The notes below the pieces were generated by a model. It made no database searches, had not been told where the DNA came from, and saw nothing but the letters and a program-made list of their open reading frames with translations. Made by a program: the position numbers and the translations under genes. This document shows positions 1 through 8,116 of a stretch of DNA of 64,000 nucleotides, in pieces; positions within the stretch are counted from its first letter, which is position 1, and the number at the start of each line of letters is the position of its first letter. This DNA is from Phreatobacter oligotrophus (GTDB taxonomy: Bacteria > Pseudomonadota > Alphaproteobacteria > Rhizobiales > Phreatobacteraceae). The stretch is from assembly GCF_003046185.1 (NCBI RefSeq), contig NZ_PZZL01000007.1, positions 62,001 through 126,000 of the forward strand, in the 5' to 3' direction.

Positions 1-953
1 CGCTCCCCGCCGAGGTGGGCGCGGCCGGCGGTACCACCGTGCCGGCGCACATGATCTACGACATCGTCCGCAAGCTGCCGGACGGCTCGCAGATCCAGCT
101 CGAGATGGTCGGCGACAAGGGCACCTTGGCCGTCAAAGCCGGGCGGTCGCGCTTCACCCTCCAGACGATCCCCGAGAGCGACTTCCCCGACATCGCTGCC
201 GGCGAGATGAGCCATTCCTTCAGCCTGCCCGCAGGCCACCTGAAGCGGCTCATCGACAAGACCCAGTTCGCCATCTCCACCGAGGAGACGCGCTACTATC
301 TGAACGGCATCTTCCTGCATGTGGTGGAGAAGGCCGGCCAGAGCCTGTTGCGCGCTGTCGCCACCGACGGCCATCGCCTCGCCCAGGTCGAGTTCGAGGC
401 CCCGGCGGGGGCGGCCGGCATGCCGGGCGTCATCGTGCCGCGCAAGACGGTCGCCGAAGTGCAGCGCCTCGCCGACTCGCCCGACGCCTCGGTGACGGTC
501 GAGCTCTCCACCGCCAAGATCCGCTTCCGCTTCGGCGAGACCGTGCTCACCTCCAAGTTGATCGACGGCACCTTCCCCGACTATGCCCGCGTCATCCCGC
601 AGGCCAACGACAAGATCCTCACCGTCGAGAAGGGCGAATTCGCCGCCGCGGTCGACCGCGTCTCGACCGTGTCGTCGGAGCGCGGCCGCGCCGTGAAGCT
701 CTCGGCCAATGACGGCCGCCTGACCCTGTCGGTGACCAACCCGGATTCGGGCAGCGCGACCGAGGAGCTCGAGGTCTCCTATGAGGCCGACGGCCTCGAT
801 ATCGGCTTCAACTCCCGCTACCTCCTCGACATCACCGGCCAGATCGACGGCGACACGGTGGAGCTGAAGCTGGCCGATCCCGGCTCGCCGACGCTGATTC
901 ATGACCCCGCCGGCCCCGGCGCGCTCTACGTCCTCATGCCGATGCGGGTCTGA
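1..953 (+). CDS. dnaN: DNA polymerase III beta subunit (sliding clamp), 5' end cut off
   Basis: Ring-shaped processivity clamp that tethers DNA polymerase III to DNA. The frame is open from base 3 and ends in TGA at 951-953, giving about 316 residues of a family that is usually near 370, so roughly the first 55 residues lie outside the window. The visible part covers the end of domain I and domains II and III; the phrases [11 protein letters not shown] and [14 protein letters not shown] are characteristic of domains II-III, and the protein ends in the usual PMRV-type C-terminus (VLMPMRV). folD follows after 5 bases and is probably cotranscribed. recF, the common downstream neighbour of dnaN, is absent here. 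Confidence 0.95.
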   Translation, partial: LPAEVGAAGGTTVPAHMIYDIVRKLPDGSQIQLEMVGDKGTLAVKAGRSRFTLQTIPESDFPDIAAGEMSHSFSLPAGHLKRLIDKTQFAISTEETRYYLNGIFLHVVEKAGQSLLRAVATDGHRLAQVEFEAPAGAAGMPGVIVPRKTVAEVQRLADSPDASVTVELSTAKIRFRFGETVLTSKLIDGTFPDYARVIPQANDKILTVEKGEFAAAVDRVSTVSSERGRAVKLSANDGRLTLSVTNPDSGSATEELEVSYEADGLDIGFNSRYLLDITGQIDGDTVELKLADPGSPTLIHDPAGPGALYVLMPMRV

Positions 954-958
954 CGCCA

Positions 959-1867
959 GTGACCGCCCGCATCATCGACGGCAAGGCCGCGGCTGCCGCC
1001 GTCCTCGCCGAGGTCAAGGCGCGTGTCGACGCCTTCCGCGCCACCAAGGGCCGCCCGCCCGGTCTCGCCGTCGTGCTCGTCGGCGAGGACCCGGCAAGCC
1101 AGGTCTATGTCCGCAACAAGGGCCGCGAGGCCGAGGCCGCCGGCTTCCGCTCCGAGCAGCACACGCTGCCCGTGACCACCAGCCAGGCCGACCTGCTGGC
1201 GCTGGTCGCCCGGGTCAATGCCGATCCGGGCATTGACGGCATCCTCGTCCAGCTGCCGCTGCCGAAGGACATCGATGCCGAGACGGTGCTGACCGCCATC
1301 GACCCCGCCAAGGACGTCGACGGCTTCCACCCCGTCAATGTCGGCCTGCTCGGCTCCGGCGCCACCGACCGGGCGCTGGTGCCCTGCACCCCCGCCGGCT
1401 CGATGATCCTCATCGAAAGCGTCCTCGGCCCCTCGCTTGCCGGCAAGCATGCCGTGGTCGTCGGCCGGTCCAACATCGTCGGCAAGCCGATCGCCCAGCT
1501 GCTGCTGCAGCGCGACGCGACCGTCACCATCGCCCATTCCCGCACCGCGGACCTTGCCGCCCTCTGCAGGCAGGCCGATGTGCTGGTCGCGGCGGTGGGG
1601 CGGCCCGAGATGGTCCGCGGCGATTGGGTGAAGCCCGGCGCCGTGGTGATCGATGTCGGCATCAACCGCATCCCCGCGCCGGAGAAGGGCGAGGGCAAGA
1701 CGCGACTCGTCGGCGATGTCGCCTATGCGGAAGCCGCCGCCGTCGCCTCGGCCATCACGCCGGTGCCCGGCGGCGTCGGCCCCATGACCATCGCGCTGCT
1801 GATGGCGAACACCGTGACCGCAGCGCATCTGCGCGAGGGCCTCGCCCGGCCGCGCTTCGGCGCCTGA
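959..1867 (+). CDS. folD: Bifunctional methylenetetrahydrofolate dehydrogenase / methenyltetrahydrofolate cyclohydrolase
   Basis: Cytosolic one-carbon enzyme interconverting 5,10-methylene-, 5,10-methenyl- and 10-formyl-tetrahydrofolate with NADP. The 302-residue length is typical. Family motifs are clear: [14 protein letters not shown] near residue 50 with the catalytic tyrosine and lysine, VPCTPAG near 142, [15 protein letters not shown] near 165 in the Rossmann domain, and [18 protein letters not shown] near 265. A GTG start at 959 gives the expected N-terminus ([11 protein letters not shown]), and no better start lies between it and the dnaN stop. panE follows after 10 bases, which suggests a dnaN-folD-panE run. 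Confidence 0.96.
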   Translation: MTARIIDGKAAAAAVLAEVKARVDAFRATKGRPPGLAVVLVGEDPASQVYVRNKGREAEAAGFRSEQHTLPVTTSQADLLALVARVNADPGIDGILVQLPLPKDIDAETVLTAIDPAKDVDGFHPVNVGLLGSGATDRALVPCTPAGSMILIESVLGPSLAGKHAVVVGRSNIVGKPIAQLLLQRDATVTIAHSRTADLAALCRQADVLVAAVGRPEMVRGDWVKPGAVVIDVGINRIPAPEKGEGKTRLVGDVAYAEAAAVASAITPVPGGVGPMTIALLMANTVTAAHLREGLARPRFGA

Positions 1868-1877
1868 GGACACCGCG

Positions 1878-2900
1878 ATGGCCCAGCGCTTCGTTGTGGT
1901 CGGAGCGGGGGCCATCGGCTGCTACATCGGCGGAAAGCTGGCACTCGGCGGAGCCGAGGTCGTCTTCGTCGCCCGCGGCGAGCGGGCGGCGGCGCTGAGG
2001 ACCCACGGCCTCGGCCTCGCCGATCTCGACGGCACCGAGGCGGTGCTCCGGCCGGCCGCCCTCACCGTGGTCGAGACCCCGGCCGAGGTCGCCGGTCCCG
2101 CGGGCAACCTCATCCTGCTCTGCACCAAGTCCGGCGGCACTGCCGAGGCGGCGGCAGCCATCGGCGCAGCCTTTCCCGCCGGCACGCCCGTCCTGTCGCT
2201 GCAGAACGGCATCGACAATCCCGCCCGCATCGCCGCGGCCGCGCCGCATCTCGTGGCGCTTGCCGGCATGGTGCCCTTCAACGTGACGCTGGATGCCGGG
2301 CCCGATGGCCGGCTCCTCGTCCGCCGCACCACCTCCGGCGACCTCCACGCCGCGGACCATGCCGCGACCCGCGCGGCGCTTCCTGCCTTCGCCGCGGCGG
2401 GCCTGCCGCTCACCCTCTCCGCCGACATGGCGTCGGTGCAATGGGGCAAGCTGCTCCTCAACCTCAACAACCCCGTCAATGCGCTGTCCGGCCTGCCGCT
2501 GCAGGGCGAACTGATGGACCGCGCCTATCGCCGCGTCCTCGCCGCGCTGCAGGACGAGGCGCTGGCGGCGATGAAGGCCGCCGGGATCCGTCCGGCGAAG
2601 GTCGGCGCTGCGCCCCCTGCCCTCATCCCGACCATCCTGAGGCTGCCGACCTTCCTCTTCTCCCGCATCGCCGCCTCGATGCTCACCATCGGCCCAACGG
2701 CCCGCTCCTCCATGGCCGATGACCTCGCCGCCGGCCGGCCGACCGAGATCGACGACCTCTGCGGCGCCGTCCTCCGCCTTGCCACCGCCCACGGCGGGAC
2801 CGCGCCGCTCAACGCCGCCATGATCCGGCTCATCGAAGCCGCGGGTCCCGGCACCCGCCTTTCCGGCGCCGATCTCGTCAAAGCCCTCGGCATGGCCTGA
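1878..2900 (+). CDS. panE: 2-dehydropantoate 2-reductase family protein
   Basis: NADPH-dependent reductase of the PanE/ApbA family, which converts ketopantoate to pantoate in coenzyme A synthesis. At 340 residues it is slightly longer than E. coli PanE. The N-terminus carries the Rossmann motif GAGAIGCYIGG (residues 8-18). QNGID around residue 110 and WGKLLLNLNNPVNAL around 190 match the family; the lysine in WGK is the conserved catalytic residue. A GAGGAC ribosome site precedes the ATG. Several ketopantoate-reductase-like paralogs exist in alphaproteobacteria, so the exact substrate is inferred from family membership only. Confidence 0.82.
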   Translation: MAQRFVVVGAGAIGCYIGGKLALGGAEVVFVARGERAAALRTHGLGLADLDGTEAVLRPAALTVVETPAEVAGPAGNLILLCTKSGGTAEAAAAIGAAFPAGTPVLSLQNGIDNPARIAAAAPHLVALAGMVPFNVTLDAGPDGRLLVRRTTSGDLHAADHAATRAALPAFAAAGLPLTLSADMASVQWGKLLLNLNNPVNALSGLPLQGELMDRAYRRVLAALQDEALAAMKAAGIRPAKVGAAPPALIPTILRLPTFLFSRIAASMLTIGPTARSSMADDLAAGRPTEIDDLCGAVLRLATAHGGTAPLNAAMIRLIEAAGPGTRLSGADLVKALGMA

Positions 2901-2991
2901 CATCACCACCCAGCCTTGATCGCGCAGCCTTGATTTTGTCGTCGGCAGGTTCGATATCCGGGCCAACCTTTTCCACCCGAGGCGCATTGCC

Positions 2992-3606
2992 ATGACCAAC
3001 CCGACCAACGGGCACGACGAAGTGCCGATCGACGAGGCCACCGGAACCGCCGACGCCGCCGCCCCCGAGGCCGAGGCCTCCCTGATGGATGCCGGCCCGG
3101 CGCTGCTCGCCGCCGCCCAGGCCGAGGCGCGCGACATGAAGGACCGCATGCTCCGCACGCTGGCGGAGATGGAGAACCTCAGGAAGCGCACCGAGCGCGA
3201 GGTGGCGGACGCCCGCACCTACGGCGTCACCTCCTTTGCCCGCGACATGCTGAACGTCGCCGACAACATGCGCCGCGCCTTCGAGACGCTTCCCGCCGAG
3301 GCCCGCCCGGCCGAGGGCCCACTCAAGGCATTCGTCGAGGGCATCGACCTCACCGAGCGCGAGCTTCTGAAAACCCTCGAGAAGCACGGCGTGAAGAAGA
3401 TCGAGCCGGACGGCCAGAAGTTCGACCCGAACCTGCACCAGGCCATGTTCGAGGTGCCGAATGCCGAGCTGCCCAAGGGCACCGTCGTGCAGACGGTCCA
3501 GGCCGGCTTCGTCATCGGCGAGCGCGTGCTGCGCCCGGCCCTGGTCGGCGTCTCCACCGGTGGGCCGAAGGCGGCGCCCCAGCCCGCCGCCTCCGACGAG
3601 GCCTGA
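2992..3606 (+). CDS. grpE: Nucleotide exchange factor GrpE
   Basis: Co-chaperone that releases ADP from DnaK. The 204-residue protein has an acidic, low-complexity N-terminus (residues 1-40), a long helical coiled-coil segment with the family phrase [15 protein letters not shown] around residue 60, and the C-terminal beta domain ([25 protein letters not shown], cited here in shortened form: HQAMFEV and [11 protein letters not shown]). A GAGG ribosome site precedes the ATG. The preceding gap (2901-2991) probably holds its promoter. In many relatives hrcA lies directly upstream, but here the upstream gene is panE, so hrcA must be elsewhere. Confidence 0.95.
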   Translation: MTNPTNGHDEVPIDEATGTADAAAPEAEASLMDAGPALLAAAQAEARDMKDRMLRTLAEMENLRKRTEREVADARTYGVTSFARDMLNVADNMRRAFETLPAEARPAEGPLKAFVEGIDLTERELLKTLEKHGVKKIEPDGQKFDPNLHQAMFEVPNAELPKGTVVQTVQAGFVIGERVLRPALVGVSTGGPKAAPQPAASDEA

Positions 3607-3612
3607 TCCGGC

Positions 3613-4233
3613 ATGACCGGGCTCCTGCCCTGGCTCGAATGGGCAGGAATCGCGGTCTTCGCGCTGACCGGAGCGCTGGTCGCGGCCCGCAAGCAAATGG
3701 ACCCCTTCGGCTTCGCGCTGCTCGGCACCGTCACCGGCATCGGCGGCGGCACGCTGCGCGACGTGCTCCTCGGCATCCGCCCGGTCACCTGGATCATCGA
3801 CCCGACGGCGGTGGTGATCTGCGCGGCCGTCGCGCTCGCCGCCTTCTTCACCGCCGACCTGTTCGAGCGGGAGGACCGGGCGCGGGCCATCCTCTGGGCC
3901 GACGCGGTCGGCCTTGCGCTGTTCACCGCCACCGGCGCCGCCCGGGCGCTGGATGCCGGCGCGCCGGCAATCTCCGCCGTTCTGCTCGGCGTCGTCACCG
4001 CCACCTTCGGCGGCATCATCCGCGACATACTCGCCGGCGACGTGCCGCTGGCCTTGCGGCGGGACGTCTATGTCACGGCCTCGCTGGCCGGCGCCCTGGC
4101 CTTCGTCGCGGTGAACCGCTGGGTCTCGCCGGAACTGGATGACCTCGCGGGTTTCACCACGACCTTCGTCATCCGGGCCCTGGCGATCCGGGGCAACTGG
4201 TCGCTGCCGACCTATGGCCGGCGGGACGGGTGA
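3613..4233 (+). CDS. TRIC cation channel family / UPF0126 membrane protein
   Basis: Small inner-membrane protein of 206 residues with about seven hydrophobic helices. It shows the internal duplication of the family: the first half has TVTGIGGGTLRDVLLG (around residue 40) and the second half has VVTATFGGIIRDILAG (around residue 125), the paired glycine-rich kinked helices of prokaryotic TRIC channels. These proteins are trimeric potassium-permeable channels in the few cases studied; the role here is inferred from family. It starts six bases after the grpE stop, so it is probably read from the grpE transcript. Confidence 0.85.
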   Translation: MTGLLPWLEWAGIAVFALTGALVAARKQMDPFGFALLGTVTGIGGGTLRDVLLGIRPVTWIIDPTAVVICAAVALAAFFTADLFEREDRARAILWADAVGLALFTATGAARALDAGAPAISAVLLGVVTATFGGIIRDILAGDVPLALRRDVYVTASLAGALAFVAVNRWVSPELDDLAGFTTTFVIRALAIRGNWSLPTYGRRDG

Positions 4234-4248
4234 TTAGGATTATTGTCC

Positions 4249-4277
4249 TTGACAGCGCGACGCTGGTCGGCTAGGGT
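4249..4277 (+). promoter_or_regulatory. Candidate sigma-70 promoter for the GIY-YIG unit
   Basis: A perfect -35 hexamer TTGACA (4249-4254) is followed after 17 bases by TAGGGT (4272-4277), a three-of-six match to the -10 consensus. It would start transcription near 4284 and give a leader of about 185 bases that contains the whole repeat at 4318-4440 before the GIY-YIG start at 4470. Seen in sequence; activity not tested. Confidence 0.45.
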
Positions 4278-4317
4278 TTCGGCAGGTTCGAGAGCTGCGC
4301 CTGTTGCCTGTTGAATG

Positions 4318-4440
4318 AAGTCGTGGATGCCCGGCACAAGCCCGGGCATGACGCGGAGAGGGCGGCGATAAGCCGGAAGCGGTCAGTCTCCTGAACCACC
4401 ACCCGTCATGCCCGGGCTTGTCCCGGGCATCCACGACTTG
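4318..4440. repeat. Compound palindromic intergenic repeat, copy 1 (upstream of GIY-YIG gene)
   Basis: Two inverted arms of about 37 bases (AAGTCGTGGATGCCCGG... at 4318-4355 and its reverse complement at 4403-4439) separated by about 47 bases containing AGCCGGAAGCGG. Each arm holds its own inner palindrome (GCCCGGG-CTTGT-CCCGGGC type), so the element could fold as a long cruciform or as two small hairpins. It has the same arm order and a related middle section as the copy at 4792-4914. The family is a widely dispersed, untranslated alphaproteobacterial repeat. Confidence 0.9.
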
Positions 4441-4469
4441 CTTCAATCGCCGCGGTCACGGAGGCTCCG

Positions 4470-4766
4470 ATGGAGCGGGCGCGCGGCGGCTGGGTCTACA
4501 TCATCACCAATCGGCGCGACGGCGTCCTCTACACTGGCGTGACGAACGACATCGCGCGCCGCGGCCACGAGCACCGCACGGGTGCCTATGAGGGCTTCAC
4601 CAAACACTACGGACTGAAGCTGCTGGTCTGGATGGAGCGCTACGATGACATCCGTGATGCCATCCAGCGGGAGCGCAGCATCAAGCGCTGGCCGCGCGCC
4701 TGGAAGGTGCGGCTGATCCACGAGAGCAATCCGGACTGGCGGGACCTCTACGACGATCTTGTCTGA
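4470..4766 (+). CDS. GIY-YIG nuclease family protein
   Basis: Small single-domain protein of 98 residues of the GIY-YIG endonuclease superfamily (UPF0213/YhbQ-like group). The two signature elements are visible as VYIITN (residues 9-14) and LYTGVT (residues 20-25), followed by the conserved arginine in DIARRGHEH and the glutamate in RERSIKRW, which match the metal-binding and catalytic positions of the family. A GGAGG ribosome site lies just upstream of the ATG. The gene is bracketed at 29 and 25 bases by two same-orientation copies of the palindromic repeat. Its biological substrate is unknown; processing of the flanking hairpins is an inference worth testing. Confidence 0.88.
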   Translation: MERARGGWVYIITNRRDGVLYTGVTNDIARRGHEHRTGAYEGFTKHYGLKLLVWMERYDDIRDAIQRERSIKRWPRAWKVRLIHESNPDWRDLYDDLV

Positions 4767-4791
4767 CACGGCTCCGGACCGGATCGCTCCA

Positions 4792-4914
4792 AAGTCGTGG
4801 ATGCCCGGGACAAGCCCGGGCATGACGCGGAAAGGGCAGTTAAACGCCGGAAGCGGGCTGTCTCCGGAACCTCCATCCGTCATGCCCGGGCTTGTCCCGG
4901 GCATCCACGAATTC
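4792..4914. repeat. Compound palindromic intergenic repeat, copy 2 (downstream of GIY-YIG gene)
   Basis: Arms at 4792-4831 and 4877-4914 are inverted copies of each other, with a middle section (containing ACGCCGGAAGCGG) recognisably related to that of copy 1. It sits between the convergent ends of the GIY-YIG gene and hisS, where the hairpins could also end transcription from both sides, although no T-tract follows the stems. Confidence 0.9.
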
Positions 4915-4953
4915 CTTGGGACGAGACGCGACGATGGGCGCCAAACCGCCCCC

Positions 4954-6438
4954 TCACCGCCCGGCGAGCAACTCGCGGATCTTCTCGACCAGCTCGCCGC
5001 GCTTGGCCGCGAACTGGGCGGGCCGGGCGGCGCGCCATTCGGCATTGTCGGTGATGGTCTTGGCAGCCTCGGCGCCGGCGACGAGGTCCTTGATCATCAC
5101 CTCGCCGGCCTCGCGCTCGTTCGAGCCCTGGATGATCACGGCCGGGGCGTTGCGCCGGTCGGCATATTTCATCTGCGCCTTCATGCCCGACGAGCCGAGA
5201 TACATTTCGGCGCGGATGCCGGCCGCGCGCAGCTCGGAGACCATCGCCTGATATTCCGCGATCTGGTCGCGGTCCATGACGAGGACGACGACGGGGCCGA
5301 CCGGCTTCTCGGCGCCGAGCTTGCCGAGCGACTTCAGCGCCGCCGCGAGGCGCGACACGCCGATGGAGAAGCCGGTGGCCGGCACCTCCTCGCCGCGGAA
5401 GCGGGCGACCAGCCCGTCATAGCGCCCGCCGCCGGCGACCGAACCGAAGCGCACGACCTGGCCATCCTCGTTGGTGACGGGGAAGGTCAGTTCCACCTCG
5501 TAGACGGGGCCGGTGTAGTACTCGAGACCGCGGACGACGGAGGGATCGATGACGATGCGGGATCCGTAGCCGGCTGCATCGAACAGGGTCGCCATGTCGG
5601 CGAGTTCGCCGACGCCCTCCTCGCCACGGGCGATGCCGGCGACGACAGCGCGCAGATTGGCAATGGTCGCGGCGCCGTCCGAGCCCTTCGCGGCGGTGAA
5701 AGCCAGCACGCGGGCAATCGCCTGATCATCCAGCCCGGCGCCCTTGGTGAAGTCGCCGCTCTCGTCCTTGCGGCCCGCGCCGAGCAGCAGCTTCACGCCC
5801 TCGGGGCCGAACTTGTCGAGCTTATCGATGGCGCGCAGCACCGTCAGACGGCGGCCGGCATTCTCCTCGCCGCCGAGGCCGATGGCCTCCAGCACGCCGT
5901 CGAGAACCTTGCGGTTGTTGACCTTCACCACGTAGTCGCCGCGGGCGATGCCAAGCCGCTCCATCGTGTCGGCCGCCATCATGCAGATCTCGGCATCCGC
6001 CGCCGGCGAGGCGGAGCCCACCGTGTCGGCGTCGAACTGCATGAACTGGCGGAAGCGGCCCGGCCCCGGCTTCTCGTTGCGGAAGACATAGCCGGCGCGA
6101 TAGCTGCGATAGGGCTTCGGCAGCGCGTCGAAGTGCTCGGCGACATAGCGGGCGAGCGGTGCGGTGAGGTCGTAGCGGAGCGACAGCCACTGTTCGTCGT
6201 CGTCCTGGAAGGAGAAGACGCCCTCGTTCGGCCGGTCCTGGTCGGGCAGGAACTTGCCGAGCGCATCGGTGAACTCGATGGCCGGCGTTTCCACCGCCTC
6301 GAAACCGTAGAGCTCATAGACCTTGCGGATCGTGTCCAGCATGGCGTTGACGCCGGCGATCTCGGCCGCGTCACGGTCGACGAAGCCGCGCGGCAGGCGG
6401 GCGAGCGCGCCGGGCTTCTTCTTCGGGGTCTCGGACAT
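4954..6438 (-). CDS. hisS: Histidyl-tRNA synthetase
   Basis: Class II aminoacyl-tRNA synthetase charging tRNA-His; 494 residues, in the long alphaproteobacterial range. Motif 1 lies in the N-terminal third ([15 protein letters not shown] near residue 55), motif 2 shows as [20 protein letters not shown] near residue 115, the histidine-specific loop as [16 protein letters not shown] near 310, and motif 3 as [13 protein letters not shown] near 365. The C-terminal anticodon-binding domain follows ([15 protein letters not shown] onward). A GGAAGAG ribosome site precedes the ATG. It is transcribed after the two secreted-protein genes at 6472-7853 on the same strand and may be their last gene or have its own promoter. 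Confidence 0.96.
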   Translation of the reverse strand: MSETPKKKPGALARLPRGFVDRDAAEIAGVNAMLDTIRKVYELYGFEAVETPAIEFTDALGKFLPDQDRPNEGVFSFQDDDEQWLSLRYDLTAPLARYVAEHFDALPKPYRSYRAGYVFRNEKPGPGRFRQFMQFDADTVGSASPAADAEICMMAADTMERLGIARGDYVVKVNNRKVLDGVLEAIGLGGEENAGRRLTVLRAIDKLDKFGPEGVKLLLGAGRKDESGDFTKGAGLDDQAIARVLAFTAAKGSDGAATIANLRAVVAGIARGEEGVGELADMATLFDAAGYGSRIVIDPSVVRGLEYYTGPVYEVELTFPVTNEDGQVVRFGSVAGGGRYDGLVARFRGEEVPATGFSIGVSRLAAALKSLGKLGAEKPVGPVVVLVMDRDQIAEYQAMVSELRAAGIRAEMYLGSSGMKAQMKYADRRNAPAVIIQGSNEREAGEVMIKDLVAGAEAAKTITDNAEWRAARPAQFAAKRGELVEKIRELLAGR

Positions 6439-6471
6439 GGAACTCTTCCGGCAGGATGTGAGGCCGGTGTG

Positions 6472-7194
6472 CTAGCGCACCCTCAGGTCGATGTCGACCT
6501 GCCCGCGGTCGGCGTCGCGGCGTACGGCGGCGAAATAGACGACCTGGGTGGGCGGACGGGTGCCCGTGCGGGCCGTGAAGGCCGAGACCGGCCGCCGCGA
6601 CAGGCCATAGGCGAGCCGGACCGCCGCACCCGCCGCGGCATTGGGGCCGGTGCGCTGGACGACGCGCTGGCCGTTGACCCAGAGCGCCAGGCGCCCGTCG
6701 GGCCCGGCCGACCAGAGCTGGTCGATGAGGATGTCGTGCCAGCGCTGCGCGAGGCTGGTCTCGGGGACGATCAGCCGATCCTCGCCGAGTGCCGGGCCGG
6801 TGGCGAAGAGCCCACCCGGCCGCCATTCGACGGCGAGCACGACCGTCTCGCCCTGCATCAGCCGGGCGAGCGTGACGGTGAGATCCGGGGTCGCCAGCGT
6901 GCCGCGCGGAATGAAGAGCGACAGGGCGGTGAAAACTGGCGCACCCGGCGCGAGGCCCGGCCCGCTCTCCTGAAGCTCCGCCCGCTCCGTGTCGGCGGGA
7001 CATGGCGGCCCGCAATCCCCGGCGCGCAGCTCGATCCGTGTCGTGGGAAAGCCCGGCAGCCTGACCGGATGGGGCTGCAGCACCTCCATCGCCGGATGGG
7101 CGCCAGCCGCAACGGCCCGCGTGAAACCGGGGAAGTCCTGCGCCCCGGCCCCGCTGCTGGCGAGCAGCGCGAGGACGACAAGCGCTGCCCTCAC
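6472..7194 (-). CDS. Secreted polysaccharide-lyase-like protein (heparin lyase I family fold)
   Basis: 240 residues with a signal peptide (MRAALVVLALLASSGAGAQ). The body fits the concanavalin-like polysaccharide lyase family that includes heparinase I: an early TRIELRAGD and ERAELQE pair (residues 52-80), a middle strand FTALSLFIPRG, a VLAVEWRPGG strand, and the late GPDGRLALWVNGQRV and QVVYFAAVRR segments. It would act in the periplasm or outside the cell on an acidic polysaccharide; the substrate cannot be read from the sequence. Its start overlaps the stop of the upstream gene by four bases (ATGA), so the two are translationally coupled. Confidence 0.62.
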   Translation of the reverse strand: MRAALVVLALLASSGAGAQDFPGFTRAVAAGAHPAMEVLQPHPVRLPGFPTTRIELRAGDCGPPCPADTERAELQESGPGLAPGAPVFTALSLFIPRGTLATPDLTVTLARLMQGETVVLAVEWRPGGLFATGPALGEDRLIVPETSLAQRWHDILIDQLWSAGPDGRLALWVNGQRVVQRTGPNAAAGAAVRLAYGLSRRPVSAFTARTGTRPPTQVVYFAAVRRDADRGQVDIDLRVR

Positions 7195-7853
7195 CGGCGG
7201 ACCGCGAAGGCCAGATCGAAGGCGGTCTGCTTGGCGCCGACCCGGTCGCGCACCGTCGTGCGCACGACATAGTCGCCGGGCTCGAGGCCGGAGAAGGAAT
7301 AGGTCACGTAGAGAAAGAACTCGCGGTTCCGACGCCGGCTGGCCGTGGCGATGGTGTTGAAGGCCTGCTGCGCCACCAGCGACTGGCCATCCGCCCGTCG
7401 CAGCTCGAAATCGAGGACGATGTCGGTGCGGAAGATGTCACCCGAGCGCCGCCAGCCCTGGCCTGCCAGCTCGGCATAGACGAGCAGCGGCTGGCTCGCC
7501 TCGAAGCTGGTGGAATCGCGCGGGTTGAAGACGCCGTAGCCCTGCGGCTCCTCGGCCACGAAGGTGGCGCGGCGGATGGTGAGCGGCATCTTCTCGGAGA
7601 CGGCGATGGCCGCCTCGTCCAGCGCGTCGAGGGCCTCGACCGAGCGGCCGGCGGATGCGGCCTCCTGCGCCCGGCGCGTCTCGGCGGAGATATCGGTGGG
7701 GGTGGGGCCAACCGGCGGCGGCGCCACGCGGTCCGGCGCCTGCTGTACCGGCGTCACCTGCTGCGTCTGCGCGGCAGCAGGGCCCGCGGCGAGGCAGCTG
7801 AAGAGGATCAGGGTGGCGAGCGGCAGGGGGGAACGCACCACAACGGGATTCAT
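7191..7853 (-). CDS. Hypothetical secreted protein
   Basis: 220 residues with a signal peptide ending near AAGPAAAQ (about residue 29), then a proline/threonine/glutamine-rich linker (residues 30-60) and a beta-rich C-terminal domain (residues 90-220) ending in FDLAFAVRR. The domain phrases (PLLVYAELAGQGWRR, TDIVLDFELRRADG, YSFSGLEPGDYVVRT) look like an immunoglobulin-like or carbohydrate-binding beta sandwich, but I do not recognise a named family. The four-base overlap with the lyase-like gene downstream points to a shared envelope role. A GGAG-type ribosome site precedes the ATG. Confidence 0.75.
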   Translation of the reverse strand: MNPVVVRSPLPLATLILFSCLAAGPAAAQTQQVTPVQQAPDRVAPPPVGPTPTDISAETRRAQEAASAGRSVEALDALDEAAIAVSEKMPLTIRRATFVAEEPQGYGVFNPRDSTSFEASQPLLVYAELAGQGWRRSGDIFRTDIVLDFELRRADGQSLVAQQAFNTIATASRRRNREFFLYVTYSFSGLEPGDYVVRTTVRDRVGAKQTAFDLAFAVRR

Positions 7854-8116
7854 GGGGACGAGGCTCCTCCGGTCGAATCGGCGGTCAGGATATCACGGCC
7901 GCGACCGCTGCCGGCGGTGCCGGGCAGCGACCGAACGCCTCCAGGCTGAGGGGTGAAACCGCGCCCGGGGTGACAGGATTGTGTCCGCAGGGTGGCCGCC
8001 ATGGGGCGGCTGGTCTTCCGAAACCGCAGGATGATCGCTATGTGCGGGTCTATCCGAGGCGGGGGCCGTCGTGCTTTTCTCCCGCCCCGCCTTCGCATCC
8101 GCATCAGGACCCCTGC

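Noticed and set aside
4318-4914. Composite transposon or insertion sequence around the GIY-YIG gene
   Set aside because: No transposase, no terminal inverted repeats beyond the repeat family itself, and no clear target duplication at the outer edges; kept only as a repeat-associated nuclease hypothesis.
4759-7272. An 837-codon plus-strand frame opposite hisS and the lyase-like gene
   Set aside because: It begins in the palindromic repeat (translating it as MPGTSPGMT-type peptide) and then reads antisense to hisS.
7970-8116. N-terminal extension of glutamate-cysteine ligase
   Set aside because: The extra 49 residues lack family similarity; ATG 8117 gives the standard N-terminus.
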